Below the pieces are notes generated by a model. That model had not been told where the DNA came from, searched no databases, and saw only the letters and a program-made list of their open reading frames with translations. A stretch of DNA of 64,000 nucleotides from Streptomyces sp. NBC_00683 (lineage in GTDB: Bacteria > Actinomycetota > Actinomycetes > Streptomycetales > Streptomycetaceae), in contig NZ_CP109013.1 of NCBI RefSeq assembly GCF_036226745.1, forward strand, positions 5,952,001 to 6,016,000, in the 5' to 3' direction. The position numbers and the translations under genes are program-made. Positions 51,927 to 62,206 of this stretch are shown here, one piece after another (the stretch's first letter is position 1; the number at the start of each line of letters is the position of its first letter).

Positions 51927-52128
51927 CGGAGGCGGTGGGCGCCGCTCGTTGTCCTGTGGTCTGAGGCAGCCCGTCCACAGTTTGTGTCGACGTCGTCGGT
52001 CGGTACGGGGGTTGGACGGTCGTCCGCGGTGGCGGGGGCCGTTCGGGAGGCGGTCGGAGGTCGAGGCCGCCGCCGGCAGGTGTCACGAGGCGGTGGGTAA
52101 CCGGCCGTCCTGGGACAGTGGTTCGGAC

Positions 52129-52821
52129 TCATCCGGTTCGTTCCGCCGCAAGCCACTTCTGCCAGACATGGATCGTGTTGGGCACCTCGGGGTGATCGAG
52201 CAGCCGGAGCACATAGCCTGCGTGCCGTCTCGCCCACGGGGTGTCGGACCGGGCCGCCGTCTCCAGCCGGCGGCGCAGATCCTCGCTGTCGATGGCTCGG
52301 GCTACGTGTACGTACTCGCGGTCCTTGCAGCGGTAGGGCCTCCGTACGACGATCTCGACCAGGTCGGTGAGCTTCGTCCGGGCGGTCTCGCCGTGGCCGG
52401 GGACCGCCACGGCGCGGAGGAGCAGCTGCTTCGTGCCCCACTTCTTGGCGTGCCTGGTCCACTCCTGCGGGAACCGTGCCTCCCATTCCAGGAAGAGCAG
52501 TGCGTACGGCAGGCCCGGCCAGGTCCTGATGTCCCCGGGCGGGCGGTTCCACAGTGCGTCGGGCAGCGCGTGCCTCCCGGCCTCGCGGTACGCCTCGTAG
52601 GCGCGCAGGAAGGCCGGATCCTGCCACGGGTCCTTGCCGGCCGGTGACAGGTTCAGCGACCACAGTTCGTTGTACCGGCCCAGAGCCGCCCGCACGTTTT
52701 CCTGGGCATCAGCGAGGGCGTCCAGCGCCGCAGCCCTTTCGGCCGGGTCCTCCGCCGTCAGCCCGAACGCCCAGCCCAGCCGTGCGTCCCACGCGGCGGC
52801 TCCATCCGTGGCTGCGCCCAT
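52129..52821 (-). CDS. Hypothetical protein downstream of DinB
   Basis: A 230-residue protein rich in Ala, Arg and Trp (AALDALADAQENVRAALGRY, NELWSLNLSPAGKDPWQDPA, LVEIVVRRPYRCKDREYVHV, HPEVPNTIHVWQKWLAAE). Probably helical; family not recognised. ATG 52821 comes 4 bases after the stop of the DinB gene at 52826, so it is translated with that gene. Confidence 0.8.
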   Translation of the reverse strand: MGAATDGAAAWDARLGWAFGLTAEDPAERAAALDALADAQENVRAALGRYNELWSLNLSPAGKDPWQDPAFLRAYEAYREAGRHALPDALWNRPPGDIRTWPGLPYALLFLEWEARFPQEWTRHAKKWGTKQLLLRAVAVPGHGETARTKLTDLVEIVVRRPYRCKDREYVHVARAIDSEDLRRRLETAARSDTPWARRHAGYVLRLLDHPEVPNTIHVWQKWLAAERTG

Positions 52822-52825
52822 GGTG

Positions 52826-53338
52826 TCAGTAATGGCCTGTCTCTCCGTCGAGGAGCTCGCGGATCGTGTCGAGGTGGCCGACGTGGCGGGCCGTCTCCTC
52901 GATCATGTGGAACAGGATCCAGCGCAGTGATGCCGAGCCGGCCTTGTACGCGCGGTTCCGGCCGATGTCGTCCAGCGCGTGCGTGGCGATGAACTCGTTG
53001 GAGGCGGCGCACTGGCGGTCGTACTCGGCGAGGAGTTGGGGGAGCGGAATGCCCTCGGCCGTGAAGTCGGCGTCCTCGACACCCGAGAACTGAGGGTTGC
53101 CCGCTGCCGGGTGGTCCAGGAACAGAACCTGGAACCAGCAGTGCTCCGCCCAGCGCAGATGCGAGACGATCCCGGCCACGGTCATCAAGGGGGACCCAGG
53201 GAGGACCGACCGGCGGGCGTCCTCGTCCGAGAGCCCCTCGCACTTCCACTGCACGATCGAACGCTGGAGGTCGAGCCAGCCCACGAGCTGGCTGCGTTCG
53301 TCCGCTGTGAAATCAGGGCGTGTACGAGGAAGTGGCAT
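52826..53338 (-). CDS. DinB family protein
   Basis: A 170-residue DinB-like four-helix bundle: LVGWLDLQRSIVQWKCEGLS, MTVAGIVSHLRWAEHCWFQV (His), and RWILFHMIEETARHVGHLDT (His pair). It resembles the DUF664/mycothiol-dependent type. It is first in a two-gene unit with the 52129 gene (4-base gap). ATG 53338 gives MPLPRTRPDFTADERSQLVG, the typical start. Confidence 0.93.
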   Translation of the reverse strand: MPLPRTRPDFTADERSQLVGWLDLQRSIVQWKCEGLSDEDARRSVLPGSPLMTVAGIVSHLRWAEHCWFQVLFLDHPAAGNPQFSGVEDADFTAEGIPLPQLLAEYDRQCAASNEFIATHALDDIGRNRAYKAGSASLRWILFHMIEETARHVGHLDTIRELLDGETGHY

Positions 53339-53457
53339 GGGCGCCGAGGCTAGTCGGGGCGGGGGACCCGGCGCACCGGGATTTCACAGCGGACGAACGC
53401 AGCCGCTGAAGTGCCTCCCGGGATGCGGTCCGGCGGGGGGCGGGGGACCGTGGAGGC

Positions 53458-53673
53458 ATGTCCGGACATCCACCTGTGATCGTGTATCCGCCCTCGCCGA
53501 CCGGCGGGCGGCGGGTGACCGTGCGGGGGCAGATCGTCGGGCTGGCGCACGGGCGCGGGGATGTGGCCGCCTTTCTGCGGCAGGCCGGGCTCGCCGTGGG
53601 GGTGGAGGAGATCGACCTGGACCAACCCGAGCTGATCGAGTGGCGAGGCGGAGACCTCGATACCTGGAGGTGA
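53458..53673 (+). CDS. Small conserved hypothetical protein
   Basis: A 71-residue protein (MSGHPPVIVYPPSPTGGRRV, TVRGQIVGLAHGRGDVAAFL, VGVEEIDLDQPELIEWRGGD). The compact, balanced composition and tight spacing to the next gene (5 bases) indicate a real gene in an operon with the membrane protein at 53679. Function unknown. Confidence 0.75.
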   Translation: MSGHPPVIVYPPSPTGGRRVTVRGQIVGLAHGRGDVAAFLRQAGLAVGVEEIDLDQPELIEWRGGDLDTWR

Positions 53674-53678
53674 GCCCC

Positions 53679-54023
53679 ATGAAGCTTCGTGGAGCGCGCC
53701 GGGGCGAGGCGTCCCTCGAACCTCCTCCCGGGTATTACGGGGCGGGCGGGGCGGCACCCGACGTCATACAGCGTGGGCTGATTCTCGACTGGGTGGTGAG
53801 CCGGCGGATCGCCGGCGGATGGCGTGTGGAGTCCCGGTCGGGGACTCAGGCCGTCCTCGTGCGCGGGCAGCCGGTCAACCATGTGCTGCACGCCTTCCTG
53901 ACCGTCTTCTCGTGCTTCGTGTGGGGCGCCGTATGGGTCGCTGTCGCGCTGACGAACAAGGTCGAGCGGGTCGCCCTCACCGTCGACGCCCAGGGGCATG
54001 TCGTGAGCGTCGGCGGCCCCTGA
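53679..54023 (+). CDS. Small membrane protein
   Basis: A 114-residue protein with one strong transmembrane helix (HAFLTVFSCFVWGAVWVAVA, about residues 73-92), preceded by a soluble region (DVIQRGLILDWVVSRRIAGG). ATG 53679 follows GGAGGT at 7 bases, overlapping the preceding stop codon region. It is translated with the 53458 protein. Family unknown. Confidence 0.8.
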   Translation: MKLRGARRGEASLEPPPGYYGAGGAAPDVIQRGLILDWVVSRRIAGGWRVESRSGTQAVLVRGQPVNHVLHAFLTVFSCFVWGAVWVAVALTNKVERVALTVDAQGHVVSVGGP

Positions 54024-54179
54024 GCCCGGACCCCGCACGAGCGGAGGGCTCGGACTGCACCGCGGCGTGGCCCCCTCACCCGAACGGCTGCGTCCGGGTA
54101 GTCGCGGGCGGCCGTGTCGCGCAGCGTCGGACCTGCCCGTGGCCGCGGCGGCGGGCATCCGACGACCGAAGGAGTACCC

Positions 54180-54608
54180 ATGGCCCAGTCAGTACCCACG
54201 CCGGGCACCTCCCCGAGCCCGGGGTCCGGCAGCGCGTGGGCGTCCGGGGGCGTGATGTTCGCCGGTGTCCTGCTGCTCGTCGACGGTGTCCTGGCCGTGA
54301 TCAAGGGGATCGCGGGCATCGCGTCGGACGACGTGTACGCCCGCATCAACGACTACACGTTCAAGTTCAACGTGACGTCCTGGGGCTGGATCCACCTCGT
54401 TCTCGGCATCGTCCTCGTGATCGTCGGTGCGGGCATCCTGAAGGGCGCGCTCTGGGCCCGCGGCGTGGGCGTCGGGCTGGCCGCGCTGAGCCTGATCGCC
54501 AACTTCATGTGGCTGCCGTACCAGCCGGTGTGGGCGATCGTCTCGATCGCCATCGACGCCTTCGTGATCTGGGCCCTGTGCACGGACCGGACGAAGGCGG
54601 CCTTCTGA
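54180..54608 (+). CDS. DUF7144-like four-helix membrane protein
   Basis: A 142-residue membrane protein with four predicted helices after a Pro/Ser-rich start: VMFAGVLLLVDGVLAVIKGI, TSWGWIHLVLGIVLVIVGAG, LWARGVGVGLAALSLIANFM and PVWAIVSIAIDAFVIWALC. The WGWIHLVLGI motif is typical of a large actinobacterial family. ATG 54180 is preceded by GAAGGAGTACCC. It ends one base before the DUF1254 start, so the two are co-translated. Function unknown. Confidence 0.87.
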   Translation: MAQSVPTPGTSPSPGSGSAWASGGVMFAGVLLLVDGVLAVIKGIAGIASDDVYARINDYTFKFNVTSWGWIHLVLGIVLVIVGAGILKGALWARGVGVGLAALSLIANFMWLPYQPVWAIVSIAIDAFVIWALCTDRTKAAF

Positions 54609-54609
54609 C

Positions 54610-55995
54610 GTGAGTGGCGGGCGCGGTGGCCGGGAGCGGGACGGTACGGCTGCCCTGGCCGCCGAGGCATACGTCTACGGCTCCCCGCTGGTCCTCGCGC
54701 TGTCGGCGGTCGAAGCGTGCCTGCAGGAAGGCTTCGGGGTCCTGGCGCCGACACCCTTCAACAGTTTCGCCCACGCCGCGCGGCCCGCCGTTCCCGCCGA
54801 CAACGTCGCGAACGCGGCGGTCGACACCGTCGACGCGATCGCGCAGCTCGACCTGTCCGGCGGCCCGGTCAGGCTTCATGTGCCGGACACCGGCGGTGCG
54901 TACTACGCGCTGCAGTTCGTGGACGCGTGGAGCGGCACCTTCGCCTATGTCGGGCGGCGGGCGACCGGTACGGGCGAGGGCGACTGGCTGATCGTGCCGC
55001 CCGGCTGGTCCGGCACCGTGCCCGACGTGGTGACGGGGGTGATCGACGCACCCACCTCCGTCGTCTCCCTCGTCGGCCGCATCGCGTGCGACGGGCCCGA
55101 CGACATGCCCCGTGTCCGGGCGCTCCAGCAGGAGCTCACGCTCACGCACCTGGGAGCCCACGCCCACCGGACCGGTCTGCCCGCGCCCGACTCCGACGTA
55201 CCCGAGGCCCTCCGGTTCTTCGAACGGCTCCGGGTGTGGATGGCCGACTTCCCGCCCGCTGCCGCCGACCGTGCCTACCAGGACCGGTTCCAGCCCCTGG
55301 GGCTCCTGGAGGAGGGCCTCTCGCCGTACGTGTCGGCCGGGCCCGGTCTCCTGCGGGCGCTGACACAGGGGCTCGCGCTGGGCAGGGCGCGGGTGGCGGA
55401 GGCGTGCCGATACCGGGACGACGCCCGGGAGGGCGCGGACACGGCGCCGGGCGCGTGGGAGATGAACCCGCACCTCTTCGACCACAACCTCGACCACTTC
55501 GGCGTCGGCACGATCAGCTCGCCGGAGTGGAGGATCCCGGACCGCGAGGCGTCGTACCTGGTCAGGGCGGTGGCGGCACGGCAGGCGCTCTGGGGGCCGC
55601 ACGGATACGAGGCGGTGTGCGCGCACACCCGCAGCGACTCCCGGGGACGCCTGCTCAGCGGGACCCACAGCTATGCGCTGCGCCTGGGCCGGCCGCCTCC
55701 CGTCGAGGGGTTCTGGTCCGTGACCGTGTACGAGGTCCCGGGCAACCACCTGGTCGAGAATCCGGCGGACCGGTACGCGATCGGTGACCGTACCCCCGGT
55801 GTCGTACACGCGGCCGACGGGTCGCTGACGCTGTACCTGTCCCGGCAGCGGCCGACGGACCCCGGCCAGGCGGCGAACTGGCTGCCCGCGCCCGCCGGTG
55901 ACTTCCGGGCCGTGATGCGGCTCCACACCCCTGAGCAGGCCGTTCTCGACGGGAGCTATGTGATCCCGGCCGTCGAGCGGCTCGACGAACGGTAG
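54610..55995 (+). CDS. DUF1254/DUF1214 domain protein
   Basis: A 461-residue protein with a DUF1254 region (AEAYVYGSPLVLALSAVEAC, TPFNSFAHAARPAVPADNVA, DAWSGTFAYVGRRATGTG) and a DUF1214 C-terminus (GFWSVTVYEVPGNHLVENPA, DGSLTLYLSRQRP, WLPAPAGDFRAVMRLHTPE). The family often has a signal peptide; this one does not, so it is cytoplasmic or unusual. GTG 54610 follows the previous stop by one base. Enzyme activity of the family is unknown. Confidence 0.92.
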   Translation: MSGGRGGRERDGTAALAAEAYVYGSPLVLALSAVEACLQEGFGVLAPTPFNSFAHAARPAVPADNVANAAVDTVDAIAQLDLSGGPVRLHVPDTGGAYYALQFVDAWSGTFAYVGRRATGTGEGDWLIVPPGWSGTVPDVVTGVIDAPTSVVSLVGRIACDGPDDMPRVRALQQELTLTHLGAHAHRTGLPAPDSDVPEALRFFERLRVWMADFPPAAADRAYQDRFQPLGLLEEGLSPYVSAGPGLLRALTQGLALGRARVAEACRYRDDAREGADTAPGAWEMNPHLFDHNLDHFGVGTISSPEWRIPDREASYLVRAVAARQALWGPHGYEAVCAHTRSDSRGRLLSGTHSYALRLGRPPPVEGFWSVTVYEVPGNHLVENPADRYAIGDRTPGVVHAADGSLTLYLSRQRPTDPGQAANWLPAPAGDFRAVMRLHTPEQAVLDGSYVIPAVERLDER

Positions 55996-56047
55996 GCCGC
56001 GGGTTCTCTTCGGTGCCGCTGTCGGTGCCGCGGTACACACTGGAGAC

Positions 56048-56272
56048 ATGTGCCGCAGTATCAAGACGCTTCGTCCGCCAGCCATCCCCGAAGAGGCCAC
56101 CGAGGAGGAGATGACAGCCGCCGCCCTGCAGTACGTACGCAAGGTGTCGGGCTTCCGTGCGCCCGCCGCGCACAACCAGGAGGTCTTCGACCGTGCCGTC
56201 GCCGAGATCGCGGAGGCGACCCACCGCCTGCTCGACGGCCTGGAGATCCGGGGCAGCGCCGCCCGGGTGTGA
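56048..56272 (+). CDS. DUF2277 family protein
   Basis: A 74-residue protein opening MCRSIKTLRPPAIPEEATEE, the DUF2277 signature, then MTAAALQYVRKVSGFRAPA and HRLLDGLEIRG. ATG 56048 gives the family start (CRSI/CRNI). Members are common in actinobacteria; function unknown. Small and likely monocistronic. Confidence 0.92.
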   Translation: MCRSIKTLRPPAIPEEATEEEMTAAALQYVRKVSGFRAPAAHNQEVFDRAVAEIAEATHRLLDGLEIRGSAARV

Positions 56273-56309
56273 GCCCGGGACCGCCTGACCGGCCGCCGGT
56301 CGGGCGGTG

Positions 56310-56972
56310 TCAGCTGCCTGCCGGGGCTCCGGTGACGACCGGTGCTCGCCGGGCGTGGGGCGGCCGCCGGACGACCAGCGCCGCCAGGGCGCCCGCAAGG
56401 AACAGGGCGAGGACCGAGACGGCCGTGCCCAGCCAGCTCGCGCCCAGCCACTGGCCGCCGAAGTAGCCGAGGCTCACGCTGTAGCCCGCCCAGGCCACCC
56501 CGGCCAGCGCCGACCAGGGCAGGAACTCCCGCACCTTGCGGTGGGCGGCGCCCGCGCCCAGGGACACGACCGAGCGGCCTGCCGGGGCGAAGCGGGCGAT
56601 GACGACGAGGGCGCCGCCGCCGCGGCTCAGCGCCGCGCCGAGGCGCTCCTGTGCGGTGGTGAGACGGCGGGAGCGGGCGATGGCCCGGTCCAGGCGGTCG
56701 CCGCCGCGCCATGCGAGGCGGTACGCGACGAGGTCGCCGAGCACCGAGGCCGTGGCAGCGCACAGGGTAAGCACCAGCAGCGAAGGCACCTGCTGGGTGG
56801 CTTCGCCGGGGTTGGCGGTGACCGTCGTCGAGCTCGCCGCGGCAGCCGTCGCCGCCGTGATCACCAGCACACCGCTGGGCAGGACGGGCAGGAAGACGTC
56901 CAGAAGTACCGAGAGGGCGACCACTGCGTAGATCCATGGGCTGCCGGTCAGCGCACCCACACTCTCGAGCAC
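56310..56972 (-). CDS. DedA family membrane protein
   Basis: A 220-residue DedA-like protein. Helices are visible near residues 10-30, 40-60, 68-90 and in the C-terminal half; GDLVAYRLAWRGGDRLDR, FAPAGRSVVSLGAGAAHRKV and FLPWSALAGVAWAGYSVSLG match the DedA signature (Gly-x3-Arg and the F/R-P-x-x-R region). These are undecaprenyl-phosphate or lipid flippases by recent work on the family. Start ATG 56972. Confidence 0.9.
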   Translation of the reverse strand: MLESVGALTGSPWIYAVVALSVLLDVFLPVLPSGVLVITAATAAAASSTTVTANPGEATQQVPSLLVLTLCAATASVLGDLVAYRLAWRGGDRLDRAIARSRRLTTAQERLGAALSRGGGALVVIARFAPAGRSVVSLGAGAAHRKVREFLPWSALAGVAWAGYSVSLGYFGGQWLGASWLGTAVSVLALFLAGALAALVVRRPPHARRAPVVTGAPAGS

Positions 56973-57114
56973 GTTCTACTCCCCGTCCGTTTCCCCATGT
57001 CACCGTGTCAACGCCGCGGCGTCGCAGGGGAGCGGCAGGAGCGGCAGGGTCAGCGGTTCAGAGTACGCCTGCCGTTTCCCCGGAGTTCGCCGTGGGGCGG
57101 GTGATGTTGTGCAG

Positions 57115-57166
57115 GTCACGTACGCCCCGGCCCCCCATGACAGCGGGGTGCCGGGGCGTACGTGAC
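57115..57166. terminator. 17-bp perfect inverted repeat downstream of doxX
   Basis: GTCACGTACGCCCCGGC at 57115-57131 and its complement at 57150-57166. It lies 21 bases past the DoxX stop (minus strand) and ahead of the DedA start, so it should end the DoxX transcript; an operator function is less likely. Confidence 0.8.
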
Positions 57167-57186
57167 CGGGGCCGGCGGCCGGTCGG

Positions 57187-57645
57187 TCAGACCGGGACGG
57201 CCGGTGAGTTCTCGCGGGGACGCTGGTCCTCGCCGGCGGCGCTCGTGCGGGAGGAGAAGAGCCGGTCCACGGCCACGGCACCGGGGCCCGTGAAGACCAG
57301 CAGCAGGAAGGCCCAGCAGAAGACGGCCGACGCTTCGCCGCCGTTCTGGAGGGGGAACAGCGATTCCGGCTGGTGAACCTTGAAGTACGCGTACGCCATG
57401 GATCCGGAGGCGACGAGGGCGGCTGCGCGGGTACCGAGGCCGAGCGCGACCAGGGTGCCGCCGACGAGCTGGATCACGGCTGCGTACCAGCCCGGCCAGG
57501 TGCCGGAAGGCACGGTGCCGCCGCCCATCGCGCCGCCGAGGACGCCGAAGAGCGAGGCGGCGCCGTGGCAGGCGAAGAGGAAACCGATGACGGCACGGAA
57601 GAGTCCGAGTGCGTAGGGCTGGGCCCTGTTCAGACGTGCGGACAT
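57187..57645 (-). CDS. DoxX family membrane protein
   Basis: A 152-residue protein with four predicted transmembrane helices: LGLFRAVIGFLFACHGAASL, WYAAVIQLVGGTLVALGLGT, AALVASGSMAYAYFKVHQPE and FCWAFLLLVFTGPGAVAVDR. The DoxX/DoxD signature (RxxxGxxFxxHG) is present as FRAVIGFLFACHG. Family members help oxidative-stress tolerance or act as quinol oxidase subunits. ATG 57645 is the start. A possible iron box lies just upstream (57693-57711). Confidence 0.9.
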   Translation of the reverse strand: MSARLNRAQPYALGLFRAVIGFLFACHGAASLFGVLGGAMGGGTVPSGTWPGWYAAVIQLVGGTLVALGLGTRAAALVASGSMAYAYFKVHQPESLFPLQNGGEASAVFCWAFLLLVFTGPGAVAVDRLFSSRTSAAGEDQRPRENSPAVPV

Positions 57646-57692
57646 GGGGGGTTGGCTCCTTCGGTCTGGGGACGTGAACCGAGCGGGGCCCT

Positions 57693-57711
57693 TCAGGTTA
57701 GGTAGACCTCA
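57693..57711 (-). promoter_or_regulatory. Possible iron box (IdeR/DmdR-type operator) upstream of doxX
   Basis: TCAGGTTAGGTAGACCTCA matches the iron-box consensus TTAGGTTAGGCTCACCTAA at 14 of 19 positions with intact AGGTTAGG and ACCT. It sits 48-66 bases before the DoxX start in an AT-richer promoter region. This is a pattern match only. Confidence 0.45.
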
Positions 57712-57755
57712 TTATTACTTGCAAGTTCAACATATTCGCAACTGGCTGAAAATGA

Positions 57756-59441
<1,686 letters not shown>

Positions 59442-59458
59442 GTGTGCCCTCCTCGCGT

Positions 59459-59520
59459 CGCCGTGACCGATGGCTCCGTACGGTACGGGTCGCCGTGGCC
59501 GATGGCTCCGTACGGTACGG
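59459..59520. repeat. 30-32 bp direct repeat upstream of phoD-like gene
   Basis: CGCCGTGACCGATGGCTCCG and on to TACGGTACGG at 59459-59490 recurs at 59491-59520 with one change (A to G). Each unit ends CCGTACGGTACGG, a near-palindrome. Could be an operator pair for the phosphatase gene or a chance duplication. Confidence 0.75.
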
Positions 59521-59608
59521 AACGACGGAGGAGGGCGGGATGGTTCCGCTCCGTGGGCCCGGGCCTGGGCGGCGGCCGGTCAAGGAGCGGTTCCGTGGCC
59601 GCTCGGTG

Positions 59609-60253
59609 TCAGCAGCCGTTCAGCACGGACTGCAGCGCGCTCTTCTCGGTCGAGTCGACGCTCATGCCGTAGTAGTACTTCACGTGCACCCAGGCGCGCG
59701 CGTAGGTGCAGCGGTACGCGGTGCGCGACGGCAGCCACTCGCCCGGGTCCTGGTCGCTCTTGGACTGGTTGACGTTGTCCGTGACCGCGATGAGCTGGGG
59801 GCGGGTCAGGTCGTTGGCGAAGGCCTGGCGCCGGGCCGTGGTCCAGCTGCTCGCTCCGGAGCGCCATGCCTCGGCCAGCGGGACCATGTGGTCGATGTCC
59901 AGGTCGGAGGCGGCGGTCCAGGTGGCGCCGTCGTACTGCGAGTACCAACTGCCGCTGGTCGCGGCGCAGGCGGAGTCCTGGACGACGTTCGTGCCGTCGC
60001 GCTTCAGGACGACTTCGCGGGTGTTGCAGGCGCCCGACTGGGTGATCCAGTGCGGGAACTGTTCGCGGCTGTAGCCGGTCGAGGAGCCCTCTGCGGAGAC
60101 GGTGAGCTGGCTGAGGTACGTGCGGGCGGTCGACGCGCTGACCGGTGTGGGCATGGCGGCCTGGGCGGCCGGGGCGGAGAGGAGCCCGGTGGTGGCGGCG
60201 AGTGCGGCGGAGGCGGCGACGACGGCTATGCGACGCGCGTAGATACCGGACAT
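59609..60253 (-). CDS. Secreted HNH endonuclease (GmrSD C-terminal/DUF1524-like)
   Basis: A 214-residue exported protein with a clear signal peptide (RRIAVVAASAALAATTGLLS, cleavage near AQAAMP). The nuclease core: WTAASDLDIDHMVPLAEAWR (H of the HNH), RPQLIAVTDNVNQSKSDQDP (N and H/D region), then AYRCTYARAWVHVKYYYGM. DUF1524/HNH nucleases are common secreted DNases of Streptomyces. ATG 60253. Cys pairs (GACNTRE/SACAATS) likely form disulfides. Confidence 0.92.
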   Translation of the reverse strand: MSGIYARRIAVVAASAALAATTGLLSAPAAQAAMPTPVSASTARTYLSQLTVSAEGSSTGYSREQFPHWITQSGACNTREVVLKRDGTNVVQDSACAATSGSWYSQYDGATWTAASDLDIDHMVPLAEAWRSGASSWTTARRQAFANDLTRPQLIAVTDNVNQSKSDQDPGEWLPSRTAYRCTYARAWVHVKYYYGMSVDSTEKSALQSVLNGC

Positions 60254-60532
60254 AAGAACTCCCTTGATGTGGGGGGAACTTGGGCGGGCGGCCTGTGGGC
60301 CCGGTCATCCTGGCGGCGCCGGGTTTCCAGGGGATGGTCGCCAGGTAACAGAGTGGCGACATGCGCACGTCACATCAAGAGGTAGGGCGACTCGGTCTGA
60401 CGTCCGGTCCGAAGTGTGTTCGAGGAAGGGATCTGGCGGCGGGACGGCTCGGCCGGGCGTGCGCGATCCGGTTCCGGGTGGTTCGTGGCGGTGTGAGCGG
60501 GCGAGAGCTCCCAAAACACCTAGGGTGGCCGG

Positions 60533-61267
60533 GTGTTGCTTCCGGTCACCCCCACGCTCGGTGTCGCTCTCGCCGTACTCCTGGTGTTCGCCGCCACGGT
60601 CGCCGCGGCGGCCTCGCTCGGGCGCGCGCGGGAGATCGTCGTCGCCGGGCTGCGGGCCGCGGTGCAACTCACCGTCGTATCCCTGCTCATCGGCTGGGTG
60701 GTGCGCTCGGCGGGGCCGCTTCTCGGCTTCCTGGCGCTGATGTTCGCGGTGGCGGTGTGGACGGCAGGGCGCCGGATCACCACCAACCGCACCTGGCGGT
60801 GGGCGGCGCTGCCGATCGGTGCCGGAGTCGTCCCCGTCGTCGGTGCGCTGCTGCTCACCGGGCTCGTCCCGGTGCGGGGCATCGCGCTGATCCCGGTCAC
60901 GGGCATTCTCATCGGGGGCGCGCTCACCGCGACCGTGCTCGGCGGGCGGCGCGCGCTGGACGAGCTCGGGACCCGGTGGGGCGAGGTCGAGGCCGGGATG
61001 GCGCTCGGCCTGCCCGACCGGGACGCCCGGCTGGAGATCGCCCGCCCGGCGGCGTCGGACGCGCTCCTGCCGGGGCTCGACCAGACCCGGACCGTGGGGC
61101 TCGTCACGCTCCCCGGTGCCTTCGTCGGCATGCTGCTGGGCGGCGCCTCACCCGTGGAGGCGGGCGCCGTGCAGCTGTTCGTCCTGGTGGCACTGATGGC
61201 GGTGCAGGCGGTTGCCGTCGCGCTCGTGCTGGAACTGGTGGCCCGGGGGCGCCTGCACCGCGGATGA
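60533..61267 (+). CDS. fetB: FetB-like (UPF0014) ABC transporter permease
   Basis: A 244-residue membrane protein with 6-7 helices. UPF0014/FetB features: AREIVVAGLRAAVQLTVVSL, GWVVRSAGPLLGFLALMFAV, IPVTGILIGGALTATVLGGR, LPGLDQTRTVGLVTLPGAFV and GMLLGGASPVEAGAVQLFVL. In E. coli FetA/FetB exports iron. No FetA ATPase gene is adjacent here. GTG 60533 is the start. Confidence 0.9.
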   Translation: MLLPVTPTLGVALAVLLVFAATVAAAASLGRAREIVVAGLRAAVQLTVVSLLIGWVVRSAGPLLGFLALMFAVAVWTAGRRITTNRTWRWAALPIGAGVVPVVGALLLTGLVPVRGIALIPVTGILIGGALTATVLGGRRALDELGTRWGEVEAGMALGLPDRDARLEIARPAASDALLPGLDQTRTVGLVTLPGAFVGMLLGGASPVEAGAVQLFVLVALMAVQAVAVALVLELVARGRLHRG

Positions 61268-61345
61268 GGCGTGCGGGGTGTGGCGCGTGCGGGGGCCGGG
61301 GCGCGCCGATGTGAGGCGCGTGGGTACGCGGGGTGAGGGTGAGGG

Positions 61346-62008
61346 CTAGGCCGCGTCGATGTGCAGACGGATCGAACCGTCGCCGACCGCTTCCACCCGG
61401 AGCCGCGTCAGGTCCTCGACGTGGGCGTCCGGGGAGAGCGCCGCCGCGCGCGGGCCGATGCCCACGATCCGCATGCCGGCCGCCCGGCCGGCGGCGATGC
61501 CCGCCTCGGAGTCCTCGAAGACGATGCAGTCCGCCGGGGCGAAGCCCAGCTCGGCCGCACCCTTGAGGAAGCCCTCGGGGTCGGGCTTGCTGGCGCCGAC
61601 CAGCTCGGCGGTGACCCGGATCTCCGGCATCGGCAGGGCCGCTGCCGTCATCCTGGCCCGGGCGAGCGCCGCGTCGGCCGAGGTCACGAGCGCGTGCGGG
61701 AGGCCGGCGAGGGACGCCATGAAGGCGGCGGCGCCGCCGATGGGCACCACGCCGTCGATGTCGGCGGTCTCCTCGGCGAGCATGACCCGGTTCTCCGCGT
61801 AGTTCTGCTCCATGGGGCGGTCCGGCAGCAGGGCGGCCATCGTGGCGTACCCCTGGCGTCCGTGGACCACCTTGAGCGCCGCCTCGGGGTCGAGCCCCTG
61901 CTTCAGCGCCCAGCGCCGCCAGCAGCGCTCCACCACCGCGTCGGAGTTGACGAGGGTGCCGTCCATGTCCAACAGGAGGGCGCGGGCTTCGAGGACGGTG
62001 GCCGACAT
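61346..62008 (-). CDS. HAD-superfamily phosphatase (sugar-phosphatase type)
   Basis: A 220-residue HAD hydrolase with a helical cap: motif I LLLDMDGTLVNSD, motif II HALVTSADAAL, motif III KPDPEGFLKGA with Lys, and motif IV VFEDSEAGIAAGR. This arrangement matches beta-phosphoglucomutase/sugar-phosphatase-like members (YfbT, GPP type). ATG 62008. Substrate not predictable from sequence. Confidence 0.92.
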   Translation of the reverse strand: MSATVLEARALLLDMDGTLVNSDAVVERCWRRWALKQGLDPEAALKVVHGRQGYATMAALLPDRPMEQNYAENRVMLAEETADIDGVVPIGGAAAFMASLAGLPHALVTSADAALARARMTAAALPMPEIRVTAELVGASKPDPEGFLKGAAELGFAPADCIVFEDSEAGIAAGRAAGMRIVGIGPRAAALSPDAHVEDLTRLRVEAVGDGSIRLHIDAA

Positions 62009-62206
62009 CGGCAGGCTCCAGAGCGCGGGGAAGTGCGACCGGCACGGGGCAGGTCAAGAGAACAAGCAGCCCCGCCCGCCGGTCAGGGGAAACGGGCGGA
62101 GGCTACTTTGTTCCATCACGATACAAAAACCGTCGCCGGAACGCCAATCCCGCAGGCCGGGCCCCTTCCCGCACGGCCGGGCCGCCCCTTCCCGTACATC
62201 CGCGCG

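Noticed and set aside
51046..52086. Long minus-strand open frame of 346 residues
   Set aside because: Arg/Pro-rich shadow of the DinB gene and intergenic DNA.
54505..57003. An 832-residue minus-strand frame over DUF1254 and DedA
   Set aside because: Low-complexity Arg/Pro/Gly sequence; real genes occupy both strands here.
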